Origin: Phycisphaerales bacterium
Lineage (GTDB): Bacteria > Planctomycetota > Phycisphaerae > UBA1845 > UTPLA1
Direction of reading: 5' to 3'
NCBI GenBank assembly: GCA_020639075.1
Contig: JACKHI010000001.1
Location: forward strand, 248,001 to 312,000
Length of the DNA stretch: 64,000 nucleotides
The notes beneath the pieces were generated by a model. The model worked only from the letters and a program-made list of their open reading frames with translations. It had not been told where the DNA came from and searched no databases. How positions within the stretch are numbered: the stretch's first letter is position 1; each line of letters opens with the position of its first letter. Below are positions 20,057-29,595 of this stretch, piece by piece. The position numbers and the translations under genes were made by a program.

Positions 20057-20740
20057 CTACAGCTTGCAGTTCGGATTCCTGAAAAACATCGCCGTGACCC
20101 AGATCTTGGCGCCGTTGTATCGCACGCCGACGCCTGCATGCGTCCAGGCCGGCCGAGCCAATACACCCTCGACTTGTTCGGGTGCAAGGATTTCCGCTCT
20201 GTGACCAACTGAACTATACAGCGCCGACACGATGCGCCTTCCTGTCAACTCCGAGATTGAACCGTAGAAGATTACTTCACCAACGTACGGTATGTTCTTG
20301 TCATAGATGATCCAGTCCTGCGGTACATCATTGACTATGCCCGCGGAAAAAGCACGTTCATTCTGGTCCATGTTGGTGATGGGATTCAAATGCGCTTCGA
20401 AGCCGCCTTCATCCATCGCCCGCGAATGAAGAAATGCGATCCGTGCGGATGCAGGGTGCCAGATAAGCGGTGCAAGTCCGACCCCGGTTCGCCGGTCGTT
20501 CATCTCGCTGAAGACCTCGCCGGCGAGACGGATTTCCTCATCCGACATTTCCGCCTCAACTGAAGCTGGTGGGGCGGCATTGCAGAACTCATTGCGGTCG
20601 GCAATGCCATCGTCACCCGTATCGACTGCGCCGCACGAGCACTGGTTGAGTCCACCGCCCTGATCTGAAGGACAGCTTTCGAAGCAGGGGCAGGTCGCTC
20701 CCAACAAGGCAAGGAAGCTGGACACGATCAAGACTCTCAT
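20057..20740 (-). CDS. Secreted CAP (SCP/PR-1-like) domain protein
   Basis: 227 residues with a short N-terminal signal (MRVLIVSSFLALLGA) and GAGGTGA six bases before the ATG. After a Cys-rich segment and an EF-like DTGDDGIADRNEF, the CAP fold is seen in NDRRTGVGLAPLIWHPASAR, FLHSRAMDEGGFEAHLNP, YVGEVIFYG, SVGHRAEILAP and GVGVRYNGAKIWVTAMF. These contain the His/Glu residues that cluster in CAP proteins. The function is unknown: bacterial CAP proteins are extracytoplasmic and often lipid-binding, or act at the envelope. It stands alone between intergenic gaps of about 0.3 kb. Confidence 0.82.
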   Translation of the reverse strand: MRVLIVSSFLALLGATCPCFESCPSDQGGGLNQCSCGAVDTGDDGIADRNEFCNAAPPASVEAEMSDEEIRLAGEVFSEMNDRRTGVGLAPLIWHPASARIAFLHSRAMDEGGFEAHLNPITNMDQNERAFSAGIVNDVPQDWIIYDKNIPYVGEVIFYGSISELTGRRIVSALYSSVGHRAEILAPEQVEGVLARPAWTHAGVGVRYNGAKIWVTAMFFRNPNCKL

Positions 20741-21027
20741 GAATCGTCACCTCGCAAGTTGTGGATGATCCCCGGGCATTGTACCGAACATCGCCAATGA
20801 CACAGCGCCCAAGTTTCTTGAGAGTTCAGGCAAGACGGGAATCGGAGTCCGCTCAGTTGCTGCGAGAGCGGCAAGGCGAGTCAATACGCGAGCAAGCGGC
20901 ATTTCGGGGAATCGCCGGAATCGACGTTCCGCCGGCGCACCGCCAGGGTGTTCAGTTTGGAGTGAATTCGATAAGAGGCGCGTGAAGAAGAGCTGCGTTC
21001 ACGTTGCCTCAGACAGGCCCCAAGAGC

Positions 21028-21065
21028 CAGTCGCCCATCGACAGTTCAGTATCGATGGGCGACTG
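21028..21065 (-). terminator. Perfect 14-bp hairpin downstream of the 21098-24325 gene
   Basis: Arms CAGTCGCCCATCGA (21028-21041) and its complement (21052-21065) with a ten-base loop, beginning 33 bases past the stop of the minus-strand gene. No T-run follows, so it is either a weak terminator or a 3'-end stabilising hairpin. The rest of the 357-bp gap (20741-21097) shows nothing recognisable. Confidence 0.55.
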
Positions 21066-21097
21066 CGGCTCATTGGGAAGGGGTAGGGATGGTATGT

Positions 21098-24000
21098 TCA
21101 ATTATTGATCAAGAGCTGTGTCAGGATCGCGACATCATGTCCGTTCGCAATGCCGTCGAGATTCAAGTCCGATCGAGCCGTGACAGCAGGGCTTTGAGGA
21201 TGGCCGACAAGTACCGCCGCGAATGGCAGTATGTCGTCTACATTGACGACGCCGTCGCCGTTGATGTCTCCGGCCTGCGGACCGGTTCCAGGCGCGATCT
21301 CGAAACTCACGTCCATTCCCGCCGTCGTGAGTTGGAATCGCGAATCTCGAGCCATCACACGAACACGCACACCACCGATTCCCTGGCTCTCGGGGAGTTG
21401 CCAGTCGTAGGAGGTCGTGTTACCCGGAAGCTCTCGTGCGATCGTCCACCATGTACGGCCATCGTCGAATGATGCCTGGATGTCGAAACTCCTCAGCGCC
21501 TCGTCGTCCGCTGCCGTCCATGTGATCGGGACGACGCTGCCTCCGCCATACGTCCCGCCGGCCTGTGGGGCCGTCAAGGCGATCATTGGCGGCGCATCCC
21601 CAACGTTGTCATCCGGCCGTATGTTGAAGTAGTCGGAGTAATACCATTCCTCGCGACCGCCGGCGCCGAAGGTCAGGCGGACAATCACGCGCCCCAGATC
21701 AGTGCTCGCATACGGCATTCGTTTCGGAATACTCAATGCGCCGTTGCCACCGCCCGAGGAGATAAGCAGGTAACCGCCGTCGGCCTCCAGGAAGACTGTC
21801 GCCGTTGCACCCGGGGACCAGGTGATCGGCGAGAAGTCTCCGGGGCGACGAGTGCCGGGTGTAGCGACGCTGATAGTCGGCACGACCCAGTCGTCCTGAT
21901 AGGGGACCCAGAAACTCACGACGTCCCACGATTCCTGTCCTGCGGAGTCAACTGCGACGACGCGGAGGGCGGCGGGGGAATTGACCGGCGTCGGCGGTAC
22001 GGACTGAACATCGAACTCGTAGGATCGCGCCGAAGGATCCAGCTGCGCGATCGTCTGGAAAGGAAAACCGCCCGCGGCTTGTGAATACTCGACGCGTTGC
22101 GCGACGATGCCCTGATCGTCCTCCGCGCGCCAATTGATGATGATGCGATCGCCGACGTGCGCGACGCCGGGGCCGGGTTCGACGGCGACGATCGGCGCCT
22201 GGTCGGTGTAAGAGGGACTCGTCATCAGGAACGGCGTCAGGCGGTCAATCCCGATGTTGGCAATGTCACCGGCGCCGCCCGGGTTGAAGGGATGCGTCGG
22301 CCCAGCGGGATCACTCCACCAACAAAACTGCGCCGTTGACGAATTCGTCGAAAGGGGACTTCGCAGATCGACACCGACGCCGTTTTGTACGAAGGAGTTC
22401 GGCATCGTCGCGCTCGACGCATCGAATGAGCCGGCGTTAGTTGTGCTTCCTGTCACCAATCCGAAGTCATTGCTCTTGAACCGGCAGTTTCTTGCGGTCC
22501 AACGGCCAAACGTGTTCGCAGTTCCGCCAATCGCATTGTTTTCAAAGACGCTGTCTATGACTGTCAGATTTCCCTCGTCGATTCCGATTCCGAATTCGCT
22601 TCCGGAAGTGACGACATTCTGAATTCGCTGGGCCGCCGCCTGCACAAACTCTATGCCGGCCCAACCTTGCTGCGCATCGATCGCCTCCAGCCGGATCGGG
22701 TCGGCCGCCGTGCCGGTCATCTGGATCTGCGTGCCTCGACCGAACATCGCGCCGGACGACGGTTCGTACTTTACGTTGACTCCGGGCATGATCGTCAGGA
22801 ACCCCGAAGTGGAATTCGCGACGCCCGAGACTATGTAGGGCAGGCCGAGACTCGCCCAAATCAGGCCGTTTCCGGCGCGCTGACCGTTGGCACGAATGAC
22901 ATTCTCCGTGTTTCCAGAGACGGGCAACACCGAGCCCGGCGTCAGACCGGCGCCAAGCGTGGTGAATTCGACGGGATGGTGATTTCCCAGGATCGACGTA
23001 TGGGCGCCGATCTCATAATTCGCGCCCGATAGAGCAAGTCCCGGTCCGACCGCATTGTTGACGGCCGTTACAAAGTCGACCAACGCAGGCTGCGCACCTG
23101 AGTCCTTTTCGATTTCGAGCGGGATGCCGTCGACAGAGACGTTGTGAACGTACACATATCCGGCAATTCTCGCGCGGCCTCCGACAAAGTCGGTATCCGT
23201 CAGATGTACGTTGCTGACGGCGGACAGTTCCCCACCCGTAAACTGGCATCGTTCAATTCGGAACTTGAGTGCCTGCGGATCGGGACTTTGCGGGTCCTGC
23301 GCCTGCGTCGGATGCGCTGCGATCGTACCCTCCGACGGAATAAGGCAGTCCGCGGCGAGAACGCTCCCGCCGTTCCTGCTTTGAATTCGGGCGCGGACCT
23401 CGACGAAGTGCATTTCCAGTACGCCGCCGGCGACGTCAAACGGCGGGTTGATGACCGAGAAGTTCTCTCCGTTGATGAAAATCGGCTCGGTTTGCGTTCC
23501 CGCCGCGCGTAACGTTCCCGATACAACGAGCTGGGCACCGGGTTCAACATTCAGGACGACCCCTGGCTCGATCTCGACCGTTCCGCCTGGTGAAATCGTG
23601 AGCTGTTCGCAGACGTTGACCGGACTGTCCGCGAGTCCCCACGTTACTGTCTGCCCGGGCTGAGGGAGCGGGATTCCGCACGGCTCCAGCGGCGCCGACG
23701 CCACGGCCAGTGAATCGACCGCGGCGACGACGCCTGCGCACGCAAAGTTGCATGCATACGGATCCGCCTGTCGGATAGCGAGCCGTCCGTTTCCCGGAAG
23801 CGGAACGCTTACCTGCCGCCAAGACGGGTCGGTTGCGAATTCAGCGAGCAACGTCGTGAAGTCGCCAACATCCGTGTGGCTGCTACCTGTTCCGATGCCG
23901 CCGCTCGGTGAATAACGCACTTCGATCGTCTGATCGGCCCATTGCGGAGCGGTGCCATACAGGAAAAACGAGAGCACGTCACCGGCCTGCTGGTTAGGAA

Positions 24001-24325
24001 TCGGTGGAAGAATCGCCCAATTGCTGAGGGCGCCGCCCTCGATAAACGGGATTGTGGCAATGCTCTGCGTCACGAGGCATCCGGCCCCGGCCTGGGGTTG
24101 GATCGTGGATGTTGCGCTGTCAAACCACCCCGACGTGCTCAGCCCATTCTCGCACTGGTTGCGGAACACCCAACCGGCGGACACGAGTCCTGTGGGACCA
24201 TTGGCCGCACTGGTTCCGTTGTTGTCGAATTCCTCGAAATAATCAGCTTGGGCCATGACGCCGTGCGTAATCGTCAGCACGCCCAGCACGGCCATCGTCA
24301 TTATCTGTCGCATTTTGCATTTCAT
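21098..24325 (-). CDS. Secreted beta-helix protein with MAM-like N-domain and dockerin tail (paralogue 1)
   Basis: 1075 residues from an ATG with AGGAGA seven bases upstream; the frame extends to 24382 but lacks a ribosome site there. The signal peptide ends near VMAQA. The N-domain is of the choice-of-anchor-J/cleaved-adhesin kind (YFEEFDNNG, NWAILPPIPNQQAGD, VRYSPSGG). Next comes a parallel beta-helix opened by TISPGGTVEIEPGVVLNVEP and closing with WWSDPAGPTHPFNPGG. Two Ig-like modules with ITWTAADDEALRSFDIQ and two dockerin boxes (DINGDGVVNVDD, DLNLDGIANGHD) complete it. The same order recurs in the genes at 45594 and 49954. It is divergent from the sigma gene at 24526 across 200 bp. No catalytic residues were recognised. 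Confidence 0.88.
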   Translation of the reverse strand: MKCKMRQIMTMAVLGVLTITHGVMAQADYFEEFDNNGTSAANGPTGLVSAGWVFRNQCENGLSTSGWFDSATSTIQPQAGAGCLVTQSIATIPFIEGGALSNWAILPPIPNQQAGDVLSFFLYGTAPQWADQTIEVRYSPSGGIGTGSSHTDVGDFTTLLAEFATDPSWRQVSVPLPGNGRLAIRQADPYACNFACAGVVAAVDSLAVASAPLEPCGIPLPQPGQTVTWGLADSPVNVCEQLTISPGGTVEIEPGVVLNVEPGAQLVVSGTLRAAGTQTEPIFINGENFSVINPPFDVAGGVLEMHFVEVRARIQSRNGGSVLAADCLIPSEGTIAAHPTQAQDPQSPDPQALKFRIERCQFTGGELSAVSNVHLTDTDFVGGRARIAGYVYVHNVSVDGIPLEIEKDSGAQPALVDFVTAVNNAVGPGLALSGANYEIGAHTSILGNHHPVEFTTLGAGLTPGSVLPVSGNTENVIRANGQRAGNGLIWASLGLPYIVSGVANSTSGFLTIMPGVNVKYEPSSGAMFGRGTQIQMTGTAADPIRLEAIDAQQGWAGIEFVQAAAQRIQNVVTSGSEFGIGIDEGNLTVIDSVFENNAIGGTANTFGRWTARNCRFKSNDFGLVTGSTTNAGSFDASSATMPNSFVQNGVGVDLRSPLSTNSSTAQFCWWSDPAGPTHPFNPGGAGDIANIGIDRLTPFLMTSPSYTDQAPIVAVEPGPGVAHVGDRIIINWRAEDDQGIVAQRVEYSQAAGGFPFQTIAQLDPSARSYEFDVQSVPPTPVNSPAALRVVAVDSAGQESWDVVSFWVPYQDDWVVPTISVATPGTRRPGDFSPITWSPGATATVFLEADGGYLLISSGGGNGALSIPKRMPYASTDLGRVIVRLTFGAGGREEWYYSDYFNIRPDDNVGDAPPMIALTAPQAGGTYGGGSVVPITWTAADDEALRSFDIQASFDDGRTWWTIARELPGNTTSYDWQLPESQGIGGVRVRVMARDSRFQLTTAGMDVSFEIAPGTGPQAGDINGDGVVNVDDILPFAAVLVGHPQSPAVTARSDLNLDGIANGHDVAILTQLLINN

Positions 24326-24525
24326 GTTCTGTTCTCCTATCACGTATAATGAGTCGCGAACCGATCCCCCGTGAGGCATCACTCAGCATGCACGACACCG
24401 GGGGTGTTCGGTCTGCTCGCGATGTCGGTCCGTCGCGGTGAATCGCAGTCAGGAATGCGGCTTCCACACTTCATGCGTCGTGACGTGAGGAAGTCTGTCA
24501 AATCGGGAGTTTTTTTTCCCCACAG

Positions 24526-25113
24526 ATGCGTGAACCGACCAGTTCAACCTCGGCTGCGGTCACTGGGCTTCTCGTCCGAGCCACAATGGGCGATCCCCTG
24601 GCGACGGACGAGCTGTTTCCCGTCGTTTACAACGAGCTAAGGCAACTGGCGGGCCGGTATTTGGCCGAGGAATCACCAGGACACACGCTGCAACCGACCG
24701 CGTTGGTGCATGAGGCATTTATTCGCCTGATCGGCCCTGTCGAGGTGCCCTGGGAAAATCGCCGCCACTTCTTCGGTGCGGCGGCACAGGCAATTCGACG
24801 GATCCTCATCGACCACGCTCGCGCCAAAGGGCGCGAAAAACGCGGCTCTGACGCGAAGAAGATCTCGCTCGACAACGCCGCAGAGCCGACGTCCGAGCTC
24901 AACCATGACCTGATTGCGCTTGATGACGCGCTCAAGCGACTCGCAACCCTCGACGCGTTCAAGGCGAGCGTCGTTGAGTTGCGGTTTTTTGGTGGTCTCG
25001 GAATAGACGAAATAGGCCATGCCTTGGGCGCCTCGCCGAGCACCGTCGCTCGGGCGTGGCGGTTCGCAAAGGCATGGCTGCATCGCGAGCTTTCGGACGA
25101 CAACACAGCATGA
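24526..25113 (+). CDS. ECF-type RNA polymerase sigma factor
   Basis: 195 residues with TIGR02999-type motifs: ELFPVVYNELRQLAGRYLAE, TLQPTALVHEAFIRL, RRHFFGAAAQAIRRILIDHAR, KASVVELRFFGGLGIDEIGH and STVARAWRFAKAWLHREL. The ribosome site is poor (a GGGAG lies 17 bases away), so a downstream start at 24586 cannot be excluded. It overlaps the following kinase gene by ATGA and is divergent from the beta-helix protein. Confidence 0.93.
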   Translation: MREPTSSTSAAVTGLLVRATMGDPLATDELFPVVYNELRQLAGRYLAEESPGHTLQPTALVHEAFIRLIGPVEVPWENRRHFFGAAAQAIRRILIDHARAKGREKRGSDAKKISLDNAAEPTSELNHDLIALDDALKRLATLDAFKASVVELRFFGGLGIDEIGHALGASPSTVARAWRFAKAWLHRELSDDNTA

Positions 25114-27554
25114 GCCCCGATCGCCTGAAGCAAGTGGAGGAGATCTTCTCGCGAATCGCGGATCTTCCGTTTGGCGAGCGAGCTGAGATCTTGAAGCAGG
25201 AATGCGCGGGCGACGCCGCGTTACACGAGGAGGTGGAGTCCCTGCTTCGTCACGCGGACGCGCCGGACGAATTCCTATCCGGGTCCGCGCTCGGCGACCA
25301 ACTTACGCTGGCAACGATCGCAGATCAGTCGGACGCGCTCGTGGGACAGCTCGTCGGCCCATATCGCATCGTTCAGCGCATCGCGGCAGGCGGCATGGGC
25401 GCCGTTTACCTTGCCCGTCGCGACGACGGGGAGTTCGAACGACGCGTGGCGATCAAGGTCGTCAAACGCGGAATGGACTCGGAGGAGATTCTGCGGCGTT
25501 TTTCTCAGGAGCGTCGGACTCTCGCGGCGCTCAATCATCCGCACATCGCTCAACTAATCGACGGGGGCGTTCTGCCGGACGGCCGACCTTATCTGATCAT
25601 GGAGCATGTGGACGGTGTCCCCATCGATGTGCACTGCCGGCTCGCGCGGCTTTCCGTAACAGCGCGACTTCAGCTGTTTTGCAGCGTCTGCGATGCGGTC
25701 CGCTTCGCACATCAGAATCTTGTCGTTCATCGTGACCTGAAACCGTCTAATATCCTCGTCGATGACAGCGGCATACCCAAGCTGCTTGACTTTGGTATTG
25801 CCAAAGTGCTCGTCGGGACCGGATCCGCCGAGATCACGGTCGCGGGAGAACGACGCTACACGCCCGAATACGCGAGCCCCGAGCAGGTGTGCGGCGTTTC
25901 ATTGAGTACGTTGACGGATATTTACTCGCTGGGCGTCGTGCTGTACGAGCTGCTGACCGGTCGTCGTCCATATCAGTTTGCAACCCGCCAGGTTGCGGAA
26001 ATCGAACGCGTCGTACTGAATCAGGAACCGGCGCCACCGAGTACAGTGGTGAGGCTCGCCAGCAAAACGAACGGTGAGGCGCGTGACGATCAAGAGCCGC
26101 ACACGTCGAGTGTCGAGGCGGTGCGACTGCAGAAGCGACTGAAGGGGGATCTGGACACGATCGTTCTCAAGGCGATGCACAAGGAGCCCGACCGACGATA
26201 TGCGTCCGTCGAGCAACTCGTCGCTGATATCACGCGTCATCTTGACGGTCTGCCGGTTCTTGCCCGACCCGACACCCTTGGGTACCGGGCGTCGAAATTC
26301 GTGCGCCGCAATGTCGTCGTACTCTCGATGACAGCGGCGGCGATCGCGTTCCTCGTCGGTGGGTTCGGTGCAGCGATCTGGCAAGCGCGCGTTGCGACGT
26401 CGGAACGGGACTCGGCGTATGTCGCGCGCGACCAGGCGGAGGCGACGTCGGACTTTTTCGAAGAGATGCTCGCCTCTGCGGATCCCGCCAACCGGGGGGC
26501 TGAAGCGAAAGTGCGCGATGTGATTGACGAGGCCGCGCTTCGCCTGCGATCGGAGTTTGTCGACGCCCCGCTTGTTCGCGCTTCAATACGAAGCACGATA
26601 GGCCGGACTTATCTCGCGTTAGGACTGCTGGATTCAGCGGAGTCAAACATCCGTGCGGCTCTGGAAACGAGATCAGGCCTGCTTCCGGAGGGACATCACG
26701 ATCTCGCGGAGAGCGATTTTGACTTGGCGCGTCTGCTCTATGCCCAGGGAAGATTCGACGAGGCCGAGTCATTGCTGAAAAAGTGCCTTGAAACGCACCA
26801 ACGCCTTCGCGGCGATGCGAACGCAGATACCGCGCGCGTCTGGAATGACCTCGGCGCCGTGCAACGCGCGGCAGGGAACATCGATAGTGCGGAGGCGTCG
26901 TTGGAAACGGCGCTGCAGATCCGGCAGAGCGTCCTGGGCCGCCGGAGTCTCGCAGCGGCGGAAACTCTGAACAACCTGGTCGGTGTGAAGTATGCGCGAG
27001 AAGACGTGGCCGGAGCGATCAAGCTCATGAACGAGGTGCTGGACATCCGACGAGAAAACCTGCCGGCGGAGCACCCCCTCGTCCTGCAGGCGATGGCGAA
27101 TCTTGCGGTCATGCATCTGTCTCGCGCCGAATGGACTTCGGCGGAGAAACTGCTGCGCGATGTAATCGACGTCGATCGGCGGGTGTATGGAAACGACCAT
27201 CCGTCACTTGCGGTGGATCTCGCCAGCCTTGCCAATTCGCTTCTCATGCAGCAACGTTATCAGGAAGCCGTACCGCTGCTGAGGGAAGTCCTGTCAATCC
27301 GGCGCCGGCGACTGCCCGAGGACTCGCCGGTGCTCGTCAAGTCTCAAGCCAGACTCGGGGAGTGTCTGTCGGTTCTTGGCCAGAACGACGAGGCTGAGCC
27401 GCTGCTCATCGACGCACTACAGCGCACGGAGGAGTCCGTGCGAACGAATGATCCCTATTGGCAAGGTATTATCGAACGGCTCGCGGGCATTTACGAATCA
27501 ACGAACCAGCTCGACAAGCTGAGGCACTTGGCAACGTTAGGCGGAAACTCCTGA
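25110..27554 (+). CDS. Transmembrane Ser/Thr protein kinase with TPR repeats
   Basis: 814 residues; the ATG inside the sigma gene stop (ATGA) was chosen over the longer frame from 25056. Active-kinase motifs: AAGGMGAVYLA (about 93), VAIKVVKRG (Lys about 115), HRDLKPSNIL (about 207), DFGIAKVL (about 226), PEYASPEQ. A membrane helix lies near 400-422. The C-terminal half (about 450-800) is a run of TPR units with Ala/Leu-rich helices, for example TLNNLVGVKYAREDVAGA and LANSLLMQQRYQEAVPLL. It is paired with sigma 24526, and its 3' end converges on the APH-like gene with 25 bp between. Confidence 0.95.
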   Translation: MSPDRLKQVEEIFSRIADLPFGERAEILKQECAGDAALHEEVESLLRHADAPDEFLSGSALGDQLTLATIADQSDALVGQLVGPYRIVQRIAAGGMGAVYLARRDDGEFERRVAIKVVKRGMDSEEILRRFSQERRTLAALNHPHIAQLIDGGVLPDGRPYLIMEHVDGVPIDVHCRLARLSVTARLQLFCSVCDAVRFAHQNLVVHRDLKPSNILVDDSGIPKLLDFGIAKVLVGTGSAEITVAGERRYTPEYASPEQVCGVSLSTLTDIYSLGVVLYELLTGRRPYQFATRQVAEIERVVLNQEPAPPSTVVRLASKTNGEARDDQEPHTSSVEAVRLQKRLKGDLDTIVLKAMHKEPDRRYASVEQLVADITRHLDGLPVLARPDTLGYRASKFVRRNVVVLSMTAAAIAFLVGGFGAAIWQARVATSERDSAYVARDQAEATSDFFEEMLASADPANRGAEAKVRDVIDEAALRLRSEFVDAPLVRASIRSTIGRTYLALGLLDSAESNIRAALETRSGLLPEGHHDLAESDFDLARLLYAQGRFDEAESLLKKCLETHQRLRGDANADTARVWNDLGAVQRAAGNIDSAEASLETALQIRQSVLGRRSLAAAETLNNLVGVKYAREDVAGAIKLMNEVLDIRRENLPAEHPLVLQAMANLAVMHLSRAEWTSAEKLLRDVIDVDRRVYGNDHPSLAVDLASLANSLLMQQRYQEAVPLLREVLSIRRRRLPEDSPVLVKSQARLGECLSVLGQNDEAEPLLIDALQRTEESVRTNDPYWQGIIERLAGIYESTNQLDKLRHLATLGGNS

Positions 27555-27579
27555 GTGAGTTGCCAACCTCGGCACATCG

Positions 27580-28932
27580 CTACACGGCACGCCGAGTTTG
27601 ACGGATATCGCGACAACGGCCGAGCCCTTCTTCGCTAATGACTTCGAATACAACCCCCCACAGAGTATCGAGCGTGCGCGAATCAAGCCCGCGTTGACCG
27701 TGGATCGCCGCCATGCGCGCGAGCGCGGAAGCCGCGTAGAATCGAAGCCGCGGTTCGCTCAATCGTCCGCCCGCCGCGCGGTAGATGTCCGCGAATCTCT
27801 GAAGTTCCAAGTGCGCGTCAACCGTAGCGTCCCCTTCAATCAACCGATCCAGTACGAGGTGCGACACGTATGTTGCCACGTCCACTTCCGGATCCCCCGC
27901 GGCAAAAGTGTCGTAGTCGAGGAGCCACGTCCGCTCGCCTTCCGCGATCAATTGCGATGCGTAGAAGTCGCGGTGAACCAACACGGGTTCGGACGGCTCG
28001 AGCATTATCATTCGTGCCGACAGGTCCGCGATCACGGCGCGGATCCTCGGTGTATCGAGCCTGCCGAGCGACTCCATCACCGGCGCCCATCTCCGCAGCA
28101 CGTCGAGCTCGTTGTTCAAGTTGTGCGTCTTTCCCGGAATGATGTCCATCTTGTGCAGCAGGGCCAGCAGGCGGGCCGCTTCCGCTGCGTCGCGCGGACC
28201 GTACCCGAAGGGACGACTGCCGGATTCTCTCCCCTCGATCACGAACCAGCGACGATCGGGATCGACCGCGAGAAGGCGCGGCATTCCGAATCGTCCCTTT
28301 GTAATGCTCGATAGTCGATGCCCTGTCCGAATCCAGTGCCGAAAGGACTCCGCCGAGGCCGGGCGACGCAGCACTTTGATGAACTTACGATTGCATCGTG
28401 CGTCAAGTGTGTTCGTGCGGAGCACATAACGTTTGTTGGCACGGTAGGAAATCAGCTCGGCCGAAACAGGGCGGTCCGGATCGCAGCGTGCAATCAAGTG
28501 ATGGCTGTCACCTTGCAGTTGGGCGGCAACTTCGCGAGCGACGTGTGCAGGCGATGGAAGGGTGTTGTCGCAATCCGGAGATAGAAGTGTCAATCTTCCA
28601 TCACCGATCCGCAGGCAGACATTTTCCAGCCAGCGGCCGGAGAGGTTTGCTGCACCTGTCGACCCAACGCCCGCGACAGCTCCATCGAGCCCCGCCTGTA
28701 TCAGCCGTTCGATCTGTGTTCCACCGTGTCGGAGCGTCAAGACATACTCGCACGAAATGCGCCCTTTTCGACCTGCCCAGAGGCGCGCCAGTCGGACCGA
28801 CTCGAGATGCGTGTCGAATCCAAAGTCGATGCGAACTCGCAGCGCTTCGCAGATCGCGCCGACGTCTGTCAGGATCTCGGATTCGCGGTTGGACGAAGGC
28901 TTCACAGGACTCGTCTTGGGGCGGGTATTCAT
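27580..28932 (-). CDS. APH-fold phosphotransferase, last gene of the eight-gene operon
   Basis: 450 residues from the ATG that overlaps the SNase-fold gene stop (ATGA); a GTG nine bases earlier is possible. The C-terminal half has the aminoglycoside/choline-kinase-like catalytic set: HRDFYASQ, with Asp as base and Gln where Asn is usual, and LLDYDTFAAGDPEVDVA, the metal-binding DxD region. The N-terminal half has ELISYRANKRYVLR, matching AMIRYVPEKRWVLR of the APH protein at 30267. The substrate is unknown; given the glycosyltransferases and exporter upstream, a sugar or lipid-linked intermediate is more plausible than an antibiotic. It is cytoplasmic, with no signal peptide. Confidence 0.85.
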   Translation of the reverse strand: MNTRPKTSPVKPSSNRESEILTDVGAICEALRVRIDFGFDTHLESVRLARLWAGRKGRISCEYVLTLRHGGTQIERLIQAGLDGAVAGVGSTGAANLSGRWLENVCLRIGDGRLTLLSPDCDNTLPSPAHVAREVAAQLQGDSHHLIARCDPDRPVSAELISYRANKRYVLRTNTLDARCNRKFIKVLRRPASAESFRHWIRTGHRLSSITKGRFGMPRLLAVDPDRRWFVIEGRESGSRPFGYGPRDAAEAARLLALLHKMDIIPGKTHNLNNELDVLRRWAPVMESLGRLDTPRIRAVIADLSARMIMLEPSEPVLVHRDFYASQLIAEGERTWLLDYDTFAAGDPEVDVATYVSHLVLDRLIEGDATVDAHLELQRFADIYRAAGGRLSEPRLRFYAASALARMAAIHGQRGLDSRTLDTLWGVVFEVISEEGLGRCRDIRQTRRAV

Positions 28933-29591
28933 GGCCGACACCGATCACAGGGGGCGAAGCCTCTATGAAATGCATCTTCACGAGACTCAAGCGAGATGAT
29001 CCGCGTCTGGTTGATCTTGCGGACCTCGTCACACGACGGGCGATGGAAGTTGCCGTATTTCGGATCGGCACTGTACTGACTTTCGAGCGGCGGCGGTTCC
29101 AATCCCCAAAGGCCCCGTCGGGCGGATTGTGCGTCGAGCTGCGCCTCCAGGAGACGGTCGCCAAATCGCTGCTGTTTCGCGGTCAACCGGACATAGGCGA
29201 GGCCCTCCCGCACCAGCACCTCATTCAGAAGTGTGTCCCCGTCGAATGCCCATGCCACGACTCGATCCTCCCGTTCAGGCGGATCACCGTCGAATCGAAG
29301 TCTAAGTTCCTTTCCATGAACGAGCTCATCATTGCGAGCCTTAGCCTCCTCGAAGAACGATTCGTCCTCGTAGGGCGCGCGGATCCCGGCGTAGGTAAGC
29401 TTGCCGTCGGGCTTGAATTTGACGGTATGCCCGTTGATGGCGCGCTTGGCGTCTATGTTCCGCGGTCGATCCGAATTGTGTCCGCCGGATGCGTCCCCCA
29501 TGAGAGCCCATGCCAGATAAGCGCCGGACGAAAGGAAGAGCGTCAGGACGATACTGAGTCGGACAACCACGCTTTTCTTGTCTGCCTCCAT
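28929..29591 (-). CDS. Membrane-anchored SNase-fold protein with Cys/His tail
   Basis: 220 residues from the ATG with AAAGGA nine bases upstream, four bases after the pseudopilin stop. One N-terminal membrane segment (LSIVLTLFLSSGAYLAWAL) would place the rest outside the cytoplasm. The OB-fold nuclease-like core is recognised from KLTYAGIRAPYEDESFFEEAK, DRVVAWAFDGDTLLNEVLVREGLAYV (Arg87-equivalent kept) and ARRGLWG. Residues matching Arg35, Asp40 and Glu43 of staphylococcal nuclease appear to be Thr, Arg and Tyr, so nuclease activity is doubtful. The tail FHRPSCDEV through PCDRC resembles the Cys/His Ada-like tail found after some SNase domains. Confidence 0.8.
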   Translation of the reverse strand: MEADKKSVVVRLSIVLTLFLSSGAYLAWALMGDASGGHNSDRPRNIDAKRAINGHTVKFKPDGKLTYAGIRAPYEDESFFEEAKARNDELVHGKELRLRFDGDPPEREDRVVAWAFDGDTLLNEVLVREGLAYVRLTAKQQRFGDRLLEAQLDAQSARRGLWGLEPPPLESQYSADPKYGNFHRPSCDEVRKINQTRIISLESREDAFHRGFAPCDRCRP

Positions 29592-29595
29592 GTCG

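Noticed and set aside
20761..20985. 75-codon plus-strand frame in the gap beside the CAP gene
   Set aside because: No ribosome site, Arg/Glu-rich translation without motif; treated as non-coding.
24345..24350. TATAAT on the plus strand between the divergent 24325 and 24526 starts
   Set aside because: No -35-like hexamer at suitable spacing, and the region includes the ribosome site of the opposite gene; chance is likely.
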